Both the position numbers and the translations under genes were made by a program. From an uncultured Rhodospirillales bacterium (GTDB taxonomy: Bacteria; Pseudomonadota; Alphaproteobacteria; CALMVH01): DNA of 5,959 nt. Below the pieces are notes generated by a model. That model was not told the DNA's origin and searched no databases. It worked only from the letters and a program-made list of their open reading frames with translations. Each line of letters starts with the position of its first letter. Positions within the stretch are counted from its first letter, which is position 1. Positions 1 to 5,560 of this stretch are shown here, piece after piece. Location of the stretch: assembly GCA_937873165.1 (NCBI GenBank), contig CALMVH010000249.1, forward strand, positions 1-5,959, given 5' to 3'.

Positions 1-343
1 TGACCAGAACAACCTGGCCGTTGGCGTTCAGGTGGCCTTCGATCTGCGAAGGGTTGACGCCGGTGACGCGGTTGAATGCGATGGACGAGGAAGACGGCTG
101 AACGAAGTTCGTCGTTTCGGTCGGCGCGATGGAGAAGGACGACCAGTTAATGGTCGTGTTTGCTGTTGCCTGGTTGACGGTCAGCGTGTTTCCCGAAGAG
201 GAAATGCTGGCGGTGCCGTTAACGACGCTGCCGCCGACGGGGTTCGCCATCGCGGCGCTGCTCGCCATAATAAGCCCAGCCGAAACAAGGCCGACATTGG
301 TAAGAGCAGTGGTGGTGAGCAATCCGCGCGTGATAGTCGGCAT
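1..343 (-). CDS. Two-partner-secretion exoprotein (filamentous haemagglutinin-like), N-terminal part only
   Basis: The visible 114 residues begin MPTITRGLLTTTAL, followed by a hydrophobic stretch and a probable signal peptidase I site after A31-M32-A33. The mature part matches the haemagglutination-activity (TPS) domain typical of TpsA exoproteins: a beta-rich NGTASI segment near 42-47, N-T-T-I-N-W-S-S-F at about 62-70, F-V-Q-P at 80-83, F-N-R-V-T-G at 90-95 and L-N-A-N-G-Q-V at 105-111. In this family the domain guides export through a dedicated outer-membrane TpsB (FhaC-like) pore after Sec export, and the much longer C-terminal part folds as a beta-helix at the cell surface or is released. 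The start is supported by AGGAAA at 351-356, seven bases before the ATG. The gene is cut by the window edge, so its passenger function (adhesin, toxin or other) cannot be judged. No TpsB partner is in view. Family assignment is strong; the specific role is unknown. Confidence 0.88.
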   Translation of the reverse strand, partial: MPTITRGLLTTTALTNVGLVSAGLIMASSAAMANPVGGSVVNGTASISSSGNTLTVNQATANTTINWSSFSIAPTETTNFVQPSSSSIAFNRVTGVNPSQIEGHLNANGQVVLV

Positions 344-434
344 CTGGCTTTTTCCTGTTCCGGTCTGTGGTTTGTTGAAACTGAAACGGTCGTTCCGGTT
401 GGAAGTTCCGACGCAGTTAAAAATTCATGAACGC

Positions 435-463
435 TTTATAAAGCTGAGGCGCCCCAAAGTCAA
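435..463 (-). promoter_or_regulatory. Sigma-70-like promoter for the TPS exoprotein gene
   Basis: On the minus strand a TTGACT -35 box (458-463) and a TATAAA -10 box (435-440) are separated by exactly 17 bp. Both are close to the vegetative consensus and point toward the exoprotein start at 343. Transcription would begin near 428, giving a 5' leader of roughly 85 nt that contains the AGGAAA ribosome binding site. The match is seen directly; activity is inferred. Confidence 0.7.
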
Positions 464-535
464 ATCCTTCTTAAGATACGGTTCATACTTCTTACCCCCA
501 TGTTAAGTGAAGTACTAATCAAAGTGCTTTAGAAA

Positions 536-640
536 TTAAGTTAACGCGGCCTTCTCCGCCGGGGTGGCCAGGTAGCTACCAAAGTATTGGACGATGTTCC
601 TCAAGTAAGCACTCGCTGCGCATCGCCGGCAGTTAACCAT
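536..640 (-). CDS. Possible 34-residue small protein, unrecognised
   Basis: An ATG at 638-640 opens a 34-codon frame ending in TAA at 536-538. An AGG at 645-647 lies four bases upstream as a weak ribosome binding site. The peptide starts MVNCRRCAASAYLRN and ends YLATPAEKAALT. Its second half uses mostly G or C at third codon positions, as real genes nearby do, and looks helix-forming and amphipathic. The first half (two CxxC-spaced cysteines, rare codons such as CGA and AGT) is less gene-like, so the true start could be the internal TTG at residue 13. It could be a genuine small protein, the remnant of a larger gene, or chance. I recognise no family. Confidence 0.28.
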   Translation of the reverse strand: MVNCRRCAASAYLRNIVQYFGSYLATPAEKAALT

Positions 641-868
641 TTTACCTATTGATTTATCTCGCCATATGGCCCGGCATCGGAACTGCCAGAGGCAAAGAAG
701 GCTGGCGCAAATCGATATAGCGGGCAGGATGAACTTCTGCCGACCGAGACCCGAGAACCACTGAGTTGCGCTTTGGCCACAGTACCGAACAATCGATATC
801 GGTTAAAAAAAGCCTTGCAAGATAAGCCGACTGCATTATGTCTGGAAAGTGGCACCTTATTGGATAAT

Positions 869-873
869 GGAGG
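869..873 (+). promoter_or_regulatory. Strong ribosome binding site fixing the start at 879
   Basis: GGAGG sits five bases before the ATG at 879-881. This favours that start over the in-frame GTG at 849 and ATG at 867, neither of which has a comparable site. The spacer CTCCT could pair with AGG of the site, forming a small local fold. Confidence 0.75.
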
Positions 874-878
874 CTCCT

Positions 879-1139
879 ATGAACCTTGTCGCTTATCGCA
901 ATAGGACCGAAACGAGGTCGCCGGATCAACCGGCGCTCACGGATGGGAGGGAAATCGACGAGATGGCAAGCCTCGTCGATCAGTTTAATCAGGCGCACGC
1001 ACATCTTAACGAAGTGGAGCTTGCCTTGCATGAGAATGGCGACGCCGACCGGCCCATGCTTATGCGCCGGCTGGAAGATGCGAGGGGCGCTTATATGGAT
1101 GCGCGGTTCGCGTTGAGCTTCCACTCGACCCAGCATTGA
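879..1139 (+). CDS. 86-residue hypothetical protein
   Basis: The protein begins MNLVAYRNRTETRSPDQPAL and I recognise no family. After a polar, probably flexible N-terminus of about 25 residues comes a helix-prone stretch (EIDEMASLVDQFNQAH, about 26-41). A second helical segment rich in acidic residues follows (LNEVELALHENGDADRP, about 43-59), then a third (LMRRLEDARGAYMDARFAL). The whole looks like a small soluble helical, possibly coiled-coil, cytoplasmic protein. There is no signal peptide, membrane segment or cysteine. The perfect GGAGG site, an ATG start and a GC hairpin just after the TGA support a real, independently transcribed gene. A 175-codon frame on the opposite strand covers the same DNA, but it lacks such signals and reads as an antisense shadow. 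Function is unknown; neighbours on either side do not suggest a pathway. Confidence 0.72.
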   Translation: MNLVAYRNRTETRSPDQPALTDGREIDEMASLVDQFNQAHAHLNEVELALHENGDADRPMLMRRLEDARGAYMDARFALSFHSTQH

Positions 1140-1145
1140 GCCAAG

Positions 1146-1169
1146 GGGCCGTATCGGCTGGTACGGCCC
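1146..1169 (+). terminator. Hairpin after the 86-residue gene, probable intrinsic terminator
   Basis: GGGCCGTA (1146-1153) and TACGGCCC (1162-1169) form a perfect 8-bp GC-rich stem with an 8-base loop, starting seven bases after the TGA. It is followed by only TTT and then CCC, so the T-tract is short. Termination is probable but could be partial, letting some transcription continue into the lipoprotein gene at 1204. Confidence 0.6.
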
Positions 1170-1179
1170 TTTCCCATTC

Positions 1180-1202
1180 ACCGGGCAGGCTTACTTCCCG
1201 GT
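1180..1202 (+). promoter_or_regulatory. Inverted repeat over the hydrolase start region
   Basis: ACCGGG (1180-1185) and CCCGGT (1197-1202) can pair in the mRNA around an 11-base loop holding CAGG (1186-1189), the only Shine-Dalgarno-like motif before the gene. The stem touches the candidate GTG start at 1201 and ends just before the ATG at 1204. It could lower translation initiation. The pairing is seen; any regulatory role is speculative. Confidence 0.3.
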
Positions 1203-1203
1203 G

Positions 1204-2070
1204 ATGAGAAAAACTCTTCCCTGCATCCTGCTGCTTGCCCTGTTGTCTGCTTGTTCGCCTGCCAGGCTGCTGACGGCCGGCTTGCCGGACGCCTACAAGA
1301 TAACTGACGATGTCGCCTATGAGGCGGGCGAGCGGCACAGGCTGGATATCTACCAGCCCGATGCGCCCCTGCCCGGCCATCCCGTGGCCGTGTTCTTCTA
1401 TGGCGGGGAATGGAAATACGGGGACCGGGGCGATTACGGGTTCATGGGGGGCGCTCTGGCTTCGCGCGGCATCACGGTGGTCATTCCGGACTACCGGCTG
1501 TACCCGCCCACTCCATTTCCGGGCTTTGTCGAGGACGGCGCCGATGCCGTGGCCTGGACCCGCACGCATATTGGAGAGTACGGTGGCAATCCGGACGACC
1601 TGTTCGTGATGGGTCATTCGGCAGGCGCTTACATCGCTGCCATGCTGGCGCTGAATCCTGCTTACCTGGCACGGGACCACATGCGGCCTGCCGACCTGCG
1701 CGGCATGATTGGCCTTTCCGGCCCTTACAACTTCCTGCCGATTACCTGGCCGGAACTCAGACCGATTTTCGAGGTCGTGCCCGACCTGTCGGTAACACAG
1801 CCGATTACATATGCCGACGGCAAGAACCCGCCTCTGCTGCTGATGGCAGGCCGTGCCGACGATACGGTGAACCCCTGGCAAAACACGGATGCCTTATACA
1901 AGAAAGTGCTCGCAGATAACGGACCGGCGTCTGAGCGTCTTTACGACGATATCGGGCATATCGGCATGGTTACTGCCTTTGCACCGCTCTTCAACGACCG
2001 CGCGGCTGCGCTGTACGATGCCGTGGCGTTCATCGAGGCCAACGGGACTGACGCTAAGGAGTCACCCTGA
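1204..2070 (+). CDS. Lipoprotein alpha/beta-hydrolase (esterase/lipase-like)
   Basis: A 288-residue protein with a lipoprotein signal peptide: MRK, a hydrophobic core and the lipobox L14-S15-A16-C17. It is therefore probably lipid-anchored on the periplasmic face of a membrane. The rest is an alpha/beta-hydrolase of the esterase/lipase (Aes- or BD-FAE-like) type. It has the oxyanion loop F-F-Y-G-G-E-W at 64-70, D-Y-R-L at 96-99, the nucleophile elbow G-H-S-A-G at 137-141 with Ser139, the acid in GRADDTV (Asp219 likely) and His252 in DIGHIGM. All three catalytic residues are present and the length is normal for the family. In relatives the oxyanion loop usually reads HGGGW; here Tyr replaces His and Glu replaces the third Gly. 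The substrate is unknown; a carboxylic ester is likely. An in-frame GTG at 1201 is an alternative start; neither has a strong ribosome binding site. The 3' end overlaps the convergent small gene by 17 bp. Confidence 0.87.
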   Translation: MRKTLPCILLLALLSACSPARLLTAGLPDAYKITDDVAYEAGERHRLDIYQPDAPLPGHPVAVFFYGGEWKYGDRGDYGFMGGALASRGITVVIPDYRLYPPTPFPGFVEDGADAVAWTRTHIGEYGGNPDDLFVMGHSAGAYIAAMLALNPAYLARDHMRPADLRGMIGLSGPYNFLPITWPELRPIFEVVPDLSVTQPITYADGKNPPLLLMAGRADDTVNPWQNTDALYKKVLADNGPASERLYDDIGHIGMVTAFAPLFNDRAAALYDAVAFIEANGTDAKESP

Positions 2071-2299
2071 CGAGCGCCTGCCGCAGTTCAGCATCGGTTA
2101 GCACGATAACGCGCGAGCGAAAACCGTAATATCCGACCTTCACGTGCCCTCCGTCGCCTGAGCAGACATGAGCTGCGGCGGCGTTCAGGGCATCAAGCTC
2201 GGAACCATACGGCGACTCTACCTTCAGTCCCGCCGCGTATTCGATGCAGCGGAACCAGCGCTTGGGAGCGCGAGGCGGTACTGTCTCGGCGTCGGCCAT
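2054..2299 (-). CDS. 81-residue hypothetical protein, last gene of the galU-ugd row
   Basis: A small soluble protein starting MADAETVPPRAPKRW that I do not recognise. It has a basic-aromatic patch K13-R14-W15-F16-R17, an alanine-rich segment around A40-H44, a G-rich turn (S47-G51), a probable beta strand V53-G59 and another at R63-T68, ending in a short helix. It lacks a signal peptide and membrane segments. The ATG lies four bases after the stop of the RDD gene, with no clear ribosome binding site, so translation is probably coupled. A 6-bp hairpin (2308-2313 with 2320-2325) lies in the upstream coding end. Its last codons and stop overlap the 3' end of the hydrolase gene on the other strand by 17 bp. 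Tight spacing and the reading frame filling the gap support a real gene; function is unknown. Confidence 0.62.
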   Translation of the reverse strand: MADAETVPPRAPKRWFRCIEYAAGLKVESPYGSELDALNAAAAHVCSGDGGHVKVGYYGFRSRVIVLTDAELRQALVRVTP

Positions 2300-2303
2300 G
2301 CGA

Positions 2304-2819
2304 TCAGCGGGCGACGGTGCGCCCGTATACGACGCGGGTATCGACCATCAGATCGTGCAAGCCGGTTTTTTCCTTTGTCCAGCCAACCATCATGTAGCCG
2401 ATGCATAGGATAAGTCCCGATACAAGCTTACATACCTCGCGGAGACCAGCCGTCAACAGATTGAGGCGAGCGCCTTTGGACCGGACGATGTAGATACCCA
2501 TGGCTCGCTTTCCTACAGTCGCCTGCCACGACGAACTTGTCAGCGCCGCGATCATCGCGATGTTGAGAATTGTATTTACAAGGGTTTGCGTTCCAAAGCC
2601 GCTGAGCACCTCGGCGAACCGGGTCGAGTCCATCTTGTCGGCGATCGCGGATGAAGGATTGCCCAAGGACAATGCCGCATCAACCGCAAAGTCGATTATG
2701 CCAAAAATAACTCCGTCAATAAGGGCGGCACAACCGCGTATCCAGAAGCCGGCGAATTGAAGCGAGGAGGCTGTTTCGCCCCGGCTATACTGTTGCGATG
2801 GTTCGTTGAGGTAAGTCAT
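2304..2819 (-). CDS. RDD-family integral membrane protein
   Basis: A 171-residue inner-membrane protein of the RDD family. The signature residues are visible: Arg28 in FWIRG, Asp35 in ALIDGVIFG and Asp156 in GLHDLMVDT. The conserved middle motif TVGKRAMGIYIV is at 101-112. Likely membrane segments are about 30-50, 77-96 and 128-147; the first 20 residues are polar. RDD proteins are poorly understood; some members have been linked to ion transport, but nothing here fixes a substrate. AGAGG at 2826-2830, six bases before the ATG, gives it its own ribosome binding site. It follows the mutase gene by 33 bp and precedes the 81-residue gene by 4 bp, so it is likely co-transcribed with the sugar-nucleotide genes. 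That does not prove a role in polysaccharide export. Confidence 0.88.
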   Translation of the reverse strand: MTYLNEPSQQYSRGETASSLQFAGFWIRGCAALIDGVIFGIIDFAVDAALSLGNPSSAIADKMDSTRFAEVLSGFGTQTLVNTILNIAMIAALTSSSWQATVGKRAMGIYIVRSKGARLNLLTAGLREVCKLVSGLILCIGYMMVGWTKEKTGLHDLMVDTRVVYGRTVAR

Positions 2820-2852
2820 GACAAGCCTCTATCGAATAAGTAGACGACCGTA

Positions 2853-4238
2853 TCAGAAGCCATCCGGCGTTGCGACGCCGCTTTGTTCCAGCTGGCTGGT
2901 GATCTGCGCTTTCAGTACGTCCAATCGCTCGGGACTACCCGCCTCGGCTCGCGCCACCAGGACATTCTGTGTGTTGGAAGCGCGCAGCAGCCACCAGCCG
3001 TCCGGGGTCGTGACGCGTACGCCATCGATGTCGTTGACCTGGATGTCGCCGTTTGCGCGCAGCCGGGCCTTGACCTCGTCCACGATCGGGAACTTACGGG
3101 CCTCATCCACCTCGAAGCGGGTTTCGGGCGTATTGAACGCCTTTGGCATGCCATCCAGCAGGGTGGCTAGTGTCTGCCCGGTGCGGCTGAGATAGGAGAT
3201 CAGTCGCACCGCGCAGTAAAGCGCATCATCGAATCCATACCACCTGTCGCCGAAGAAGATATGCCCGCTCATCTCGCCTGCCAGCGGCGAGCCCGTCTCG
3301 GCCATCTTGGCCTTGATCAGGGAATGTCCCGTTTTCCACATCAAGGGCTTGCCGCCCAACCGTGCGATCTCGTCATAAAGGACCTGGCTCGACTTCACTT
3401 CCCCGATGATGGTAGCCCCTGGGTTAGTTTTCAGCACCTCGGCGGCATAGATCGCCAGAAGTTGATCCCCCCAGACAATGCGCCCGGCGAAATCGACTGC
3501 CCCGATGCGGTCGCCGTCTCCATCGAACGCTATGCCGAGATCGCACCCTTTCTCCCTTACGAGCGTCTGCAGATGCGTCAAATTTTCCGGGATCGTGGGA
3601 TCAGGATGATGGTTCGGAAACGATCCGTCAATCTCGTCGAAAATCACCTCGTGCCGGCCGGGAAGTTTTTCCAGCAGCCTTCTCAGGATCTCGCCGGTGG
3701 CGCCGTTGCCCGGGTCCCACGCCACGTGCAGCGGGGCTGTGCCGGTATAGTCCTTCATCAGGCGGTCGACATATCGATCCCTGAGATCGAGTTCCGTCAA
3801 CGATCCCGCGCCCTGGCTATGCTGGCCGCCCGCCGAGATGCGCCCCAGCTCCAGGATGGCCTCGCCATACACCGGGCCAGTCTGGTGCAGCATCTTGAAG
3901 CCGTTATACTCCGCCGGGTTGTGCGAGCCCGTGACCATCAGGCCGGCATCGGTGGGCAGTTCCTTGACGGCGTAGTACAGCATCGGCGTCGGTCCGAGGC
4001 CCACGGATGTCACATCCATCCCCGTCGAACGTAACCCTGCGATCACCTCCGCAACCAACTCGGGCGAGCTGATGCGGCCATCGTAACCCACCGCCACCGT
4101 CCTGCCGCCTTGGCGCGCGAGCAGCGTGCCGAAACTCCGGCCCAGGGCCGTGGCGTCGGCGGGATGCAGCGTCTTGCCCACGACCCCACGCACGTCATAC
4201 TCGCGCAGAATGGAGGGATCGAGGCGGTAGGCGGTCAT
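2853..4238 (-). CDS. pgmG: Phosphomannomutase/phosphoglucomutase
   Basis: A 461-residue cytosolic alpha-D-phosphohexomutase that interconverts the 6- and 1-phosphates of mannose and/or glucose. The four family motifs are intact. They are the phosphoserine loop T-G-S-H-N-P at 103-108 (Ser105 carries the phosphate), the Mg-binding D-G-D-G-D-R at 239-244, the sugar-recognition loop G-E-M-S-G-H at 321-326 and the phosphate-binding R-A-S-N-T at 419-423. LREYDVRG at 11-18 is the usual N-terminal signature. Length matches bacterial AlgC/PgmG-type enzymes (about 460). The GEMSG loop is typical of enzymes accepting both sugars; dual activity is inferred. Its ATG overlaps the ugd stop in an ATGA, indicating translational coupling. 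The symbol pgmG follows the sphingomonad enzyme of sphingan synthesis; manB or algC would be alternatives. It supplies glucose-1-phosphate to GalU upstream and mannose-1-phosphate for GDP-mannose. Confidence 0.95.
   Translation of the reverse strand: MTAYRLDPSILREYDVRGVVGKTLHPADATALGRSFGTLLARQGGRTVAVGYDGRISSPELVAEVIAGLRSTGMDVTSVGLGPTPMLYYAVKELPTDAGLMVTGSHNPAEYNGFKMLHQTGPVYGEAILELGRISAGGQHSQGAGSLTELDLRDRYVDRLMKDYTGTAPLHVAWDPGNGATGEILRRLLEKLPGRHEVIFDEIDGSFPNHHPDPTIPENLTHLQTLVREKGCDLGIAFDGDGDRIGAVDFAGRIVWGDQLLAIYAAEVLKTNPGATIIGEVKSSQVLYDEIARLGGKPLMWKTGHSLIKAKMAETGSPLAGEMSGHIFFGDRWYGFDDALYCAVRLISYLSRTGQTLATLLDGMPKAFNTPETRFEVDEARKFPIVDEVKARLRANGDIQVNDIDGVRVTTPDGWWLLRASNTQNVLVARAEAGSPERLDVLKAQITSQLEQSGVATPDGF
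4235..4238 (-). promoter_or_regulatory. ATGA stop-start overlap between ugd and pgmG
   Basis: On the minus strand ATGA contains the pgmG start (4238-4236) and the ugd stop TGA (4237-4235). No good Shine-Dalgarno sequence precedes this ATG, so the mutase is probably translated by ribosomes finishing ugd. Confidence 0.8.
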
Positions 4239-5551
4239 GCGCGGTTACCGGGACGTCCGATGGAATGGTAGTTGAAACCCTGGCGGTTCATGTCGTCGGG
4301 GTCGTAAATGTTCCTGAAGTCGATCATCAGCGGCTTTTTCATCGACCAGGTAAGCTTGTCCAGCTGCAGCGCACGGAACTCGTTCCACTCGGTCAAGATC
4401 GCCACGCAGTCGGCGTTTGCCACCGCCGCGTAGGGGTCCTCCGCCCACTCGACATCCTGAAAGTGCGACTTTGCTTCGTTCATCCCGGCAGGGTCGAACG
4501 CGCGGATGACCGCTCCTTTCGCCTGCAAGGCCGGAATAATGTCGAGGCTGGGCGCATCGCGCATATCGTCGGTCTGCGGCTTGAACGTGACGCCGAGAAT
4601 CGCGATCTTCTTGCCTTCAACGGAACCGCCATTGGCCGCCACGATTCGCTCGGCCATGTCCAGCTTGCGCTTGTGATTGATGTCTATGGTGGTTTCGACC
4701 AATCGCATGGGCGAGCCGTTATCGGCTGCCGTACGCGCCAGCGCCAGCGTATCCTTGGGAAAGCATGACCCGCCATAGCCCGGACCGGCATGCAGGAACT
4801 TTCGGCCGATGCGGCCATCCAGCCCCATGCCGCGCGCCACGTCCTGCACGTTGGCGCCCACTTTCTCGCACAGATCCGCTATCTCGTTGATGAACGTGAT
4901 CTTGGTCGCGAGAAAGGCGTTCGCCGCGTATTTTGTCAGTTCCGACGTTTCCTGCGACGTGAACACGATCGGCGTCTCGATCAGGTACAACGGACGGTAC
5001 AGGTTGCGCATCACCTCGCGCGCCCGGACGCTTTCCGTTCCGATCACCACTCGGTCGGGCCTCAGGAAATCAGTGATCGCCGATCCCTCGCGCAGGAACT
5101 CGGGGTTCGAGCAAACATCGAAATCGGCGCCGGGGTTGACCTCCCGGACTACCTTTTCGACTTCCTTCGCGGTTCCGACCGGTACGGTCGATTTGGTAAC
5201 GATGACAGTATAGCCGTTCAGCGAAGCCGCGATCTCACGGGCCGCATCGAAAACGTAGCTGAGATCGGCGTGACCGTCGCCGCGCCGCGACGGCGTGCCG
5301 ACGGCGATGAAAACCGCATCGGCTTCCCTTACTGCAGGGGCAAGATCGGTACTGAACTTCAGCCGGCCGGCCTTGGCATTCTTTACCACCAAATCGTCCA
5401 GACCCGGCTCGAAGATCGGGATTTCGCCACGGTTCAGGCGCTCGATCTTGCCGGCGTCCTTGTCGATGCAGACGGTTTCGACTCCGAATTCGGAGAAGCA
5501 GGTTCCGGAAACCAGGCCGACATAGCCTGTTCCGATCATCGCGATTTTCAT
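4235..5551 (-). CDS. ugd: UDP-glucose 6-dehydrogenase
   Basis: A 438-residue cytosolic enzyme that oxidises UDP-glucose to UDP-glucuronate with two NAD+. The N-terminal Rossmann motif G7-T-G-Y-V-G12 binds NAD. Catalytic residues are visible: Lys207 and Asn211 in ELTKYAANAF, Cys263 in GPGYGGSCFPKD, and Asp267. E150-F-L-R-E-G is the conserved substrate loop, and GVTFKPQTDDMRDAPS at 320-335 marks the C-terminal UDP-binding domain. Length and motif order are complete for the bacterial Ugd family. TAAGG at 5559-5563, seven bases before the ATG, is its ribosome binding site and overlaps the galU stop codon, nine bases upstream. It uses the product of GalU directly and feeds glucuronate into exopolysaccharide, capsule or glycolipid synthesis. 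The closely related GDP-mannose dehydrogenase is less likely given the residues and the galU neighbour. Confidence 0.96.
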   Translation of the reverse strand: MKIAMIGTGYVGLVSGTCFSEFGVETVCIDKDAGKIERLNRGEIPIFEPGLDDLVVKNAKAGRLKFSTDLAPAVREADAVFIAVGTPSRRGDGHADLSYVFDAAREIAASLNGYTVIVTKSTVPVGTAKEVEKVVREVNPGADFDVCSNPEFLREGSAITDFLRPDRVVIGTESVRAREVMRNLYRPLYLIETPIVFTSQETSELTKYAANAFLATKITFINEIADLCEKVGANVQDVARGMGLDGRIGRKFLHAGPGYGGSCFPKDTLALARTAADNGSPMRLVETTIDINHKRKLDMAERIVAANGGSVEGKKIAILGVTFKPQTDDMRDAPSLDIIPALQAKGAVIRAFDPAGMNEAKSHFQDVEWAEDPYAAVANADCVAILTEWNEFRALQLDKLTWSMKKPLMIDFRNIYDPDDMNRQGFNYHSIGRPGNRA

Positions 5552-5560
5552 TATCCGACC

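Larger units (their letters stand above)
344..878. other. 535-bp spacer between divergent genes
   Basis: The stretch separates the minus-strand exoprotein gene from the plus-strand 86-residue gene and is AT-richer than the coding parts, especially 420-540 and 640-660. Besides the promoter at 435-463 it holds a possible 34-codon ORF (536-640, minus) and two AAGTRCT direct repeats at 510-516 and 522-528. It also has a perfect 10-bp palindrome GCCATATGGC at 661-670 and a 9-bp direct repeat AATCGATAT at 710-718 and 791-799. A plus-strand promoter for the gene at 879 is expected in 780-860. TTGCAA at 815-820 with TATGTC at 837-842 (16 bp apart) is the best candidate, but it is weak. No tRNA, CRISPR or transposon ends were seen. 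Confidence 0.6.

Noticed and set aside
32..430. Plus-strand open frame of 132 codons over the exoprotein start
   Set aside because: The opposite strand encodes a clear signal peptide and TPS domain; this frame is arginine-rich, low in family likeness and has no ribosome binding site.
460..486. Minus-strand mini-ORF MNRILRRI, reminiscent of the extended signal peptide start MNKIY of autotransporters
   Set aside because: It stops after eight codons and lies over and upstream of the -35 box, so it would not be on the exoprotein mRNA; the real signal peptide starts at 343.
661..670. Perfect palindrome GCCATATGGC as an operator
   Set aside because: Only 10 bp, a single copy and not placed at a recognisable promoter; kept only as a note in the spacer entry.
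710..799. Repeated AATCGATAT as attachment or repeat-element ends
   Set aside because: Two 9-bp copies 81 bp apart in the spacer are too short and lack a mobile gene or target-site duplication.
654..1181. Minus-strand 175-codon open frame
   Set aside because: It covers the 86-residue plus-strand gene antisense, begins inside the terminator hairpin, has no good ribosome binding site, and its composition looks like a shadow.
1060..1881. Minus-strand 273-codon open frame
   Set aside because: Antisense to the lipoprotein hydrolase, which has all catalytic motifs; long antisense frames are common in GC-rich DNA.
3261..4034. Plus-strand 257-codon open frame
   Set aside because: Antisense to the mutase gene, whose four motifs are intact; no recognisable domain on this strand.
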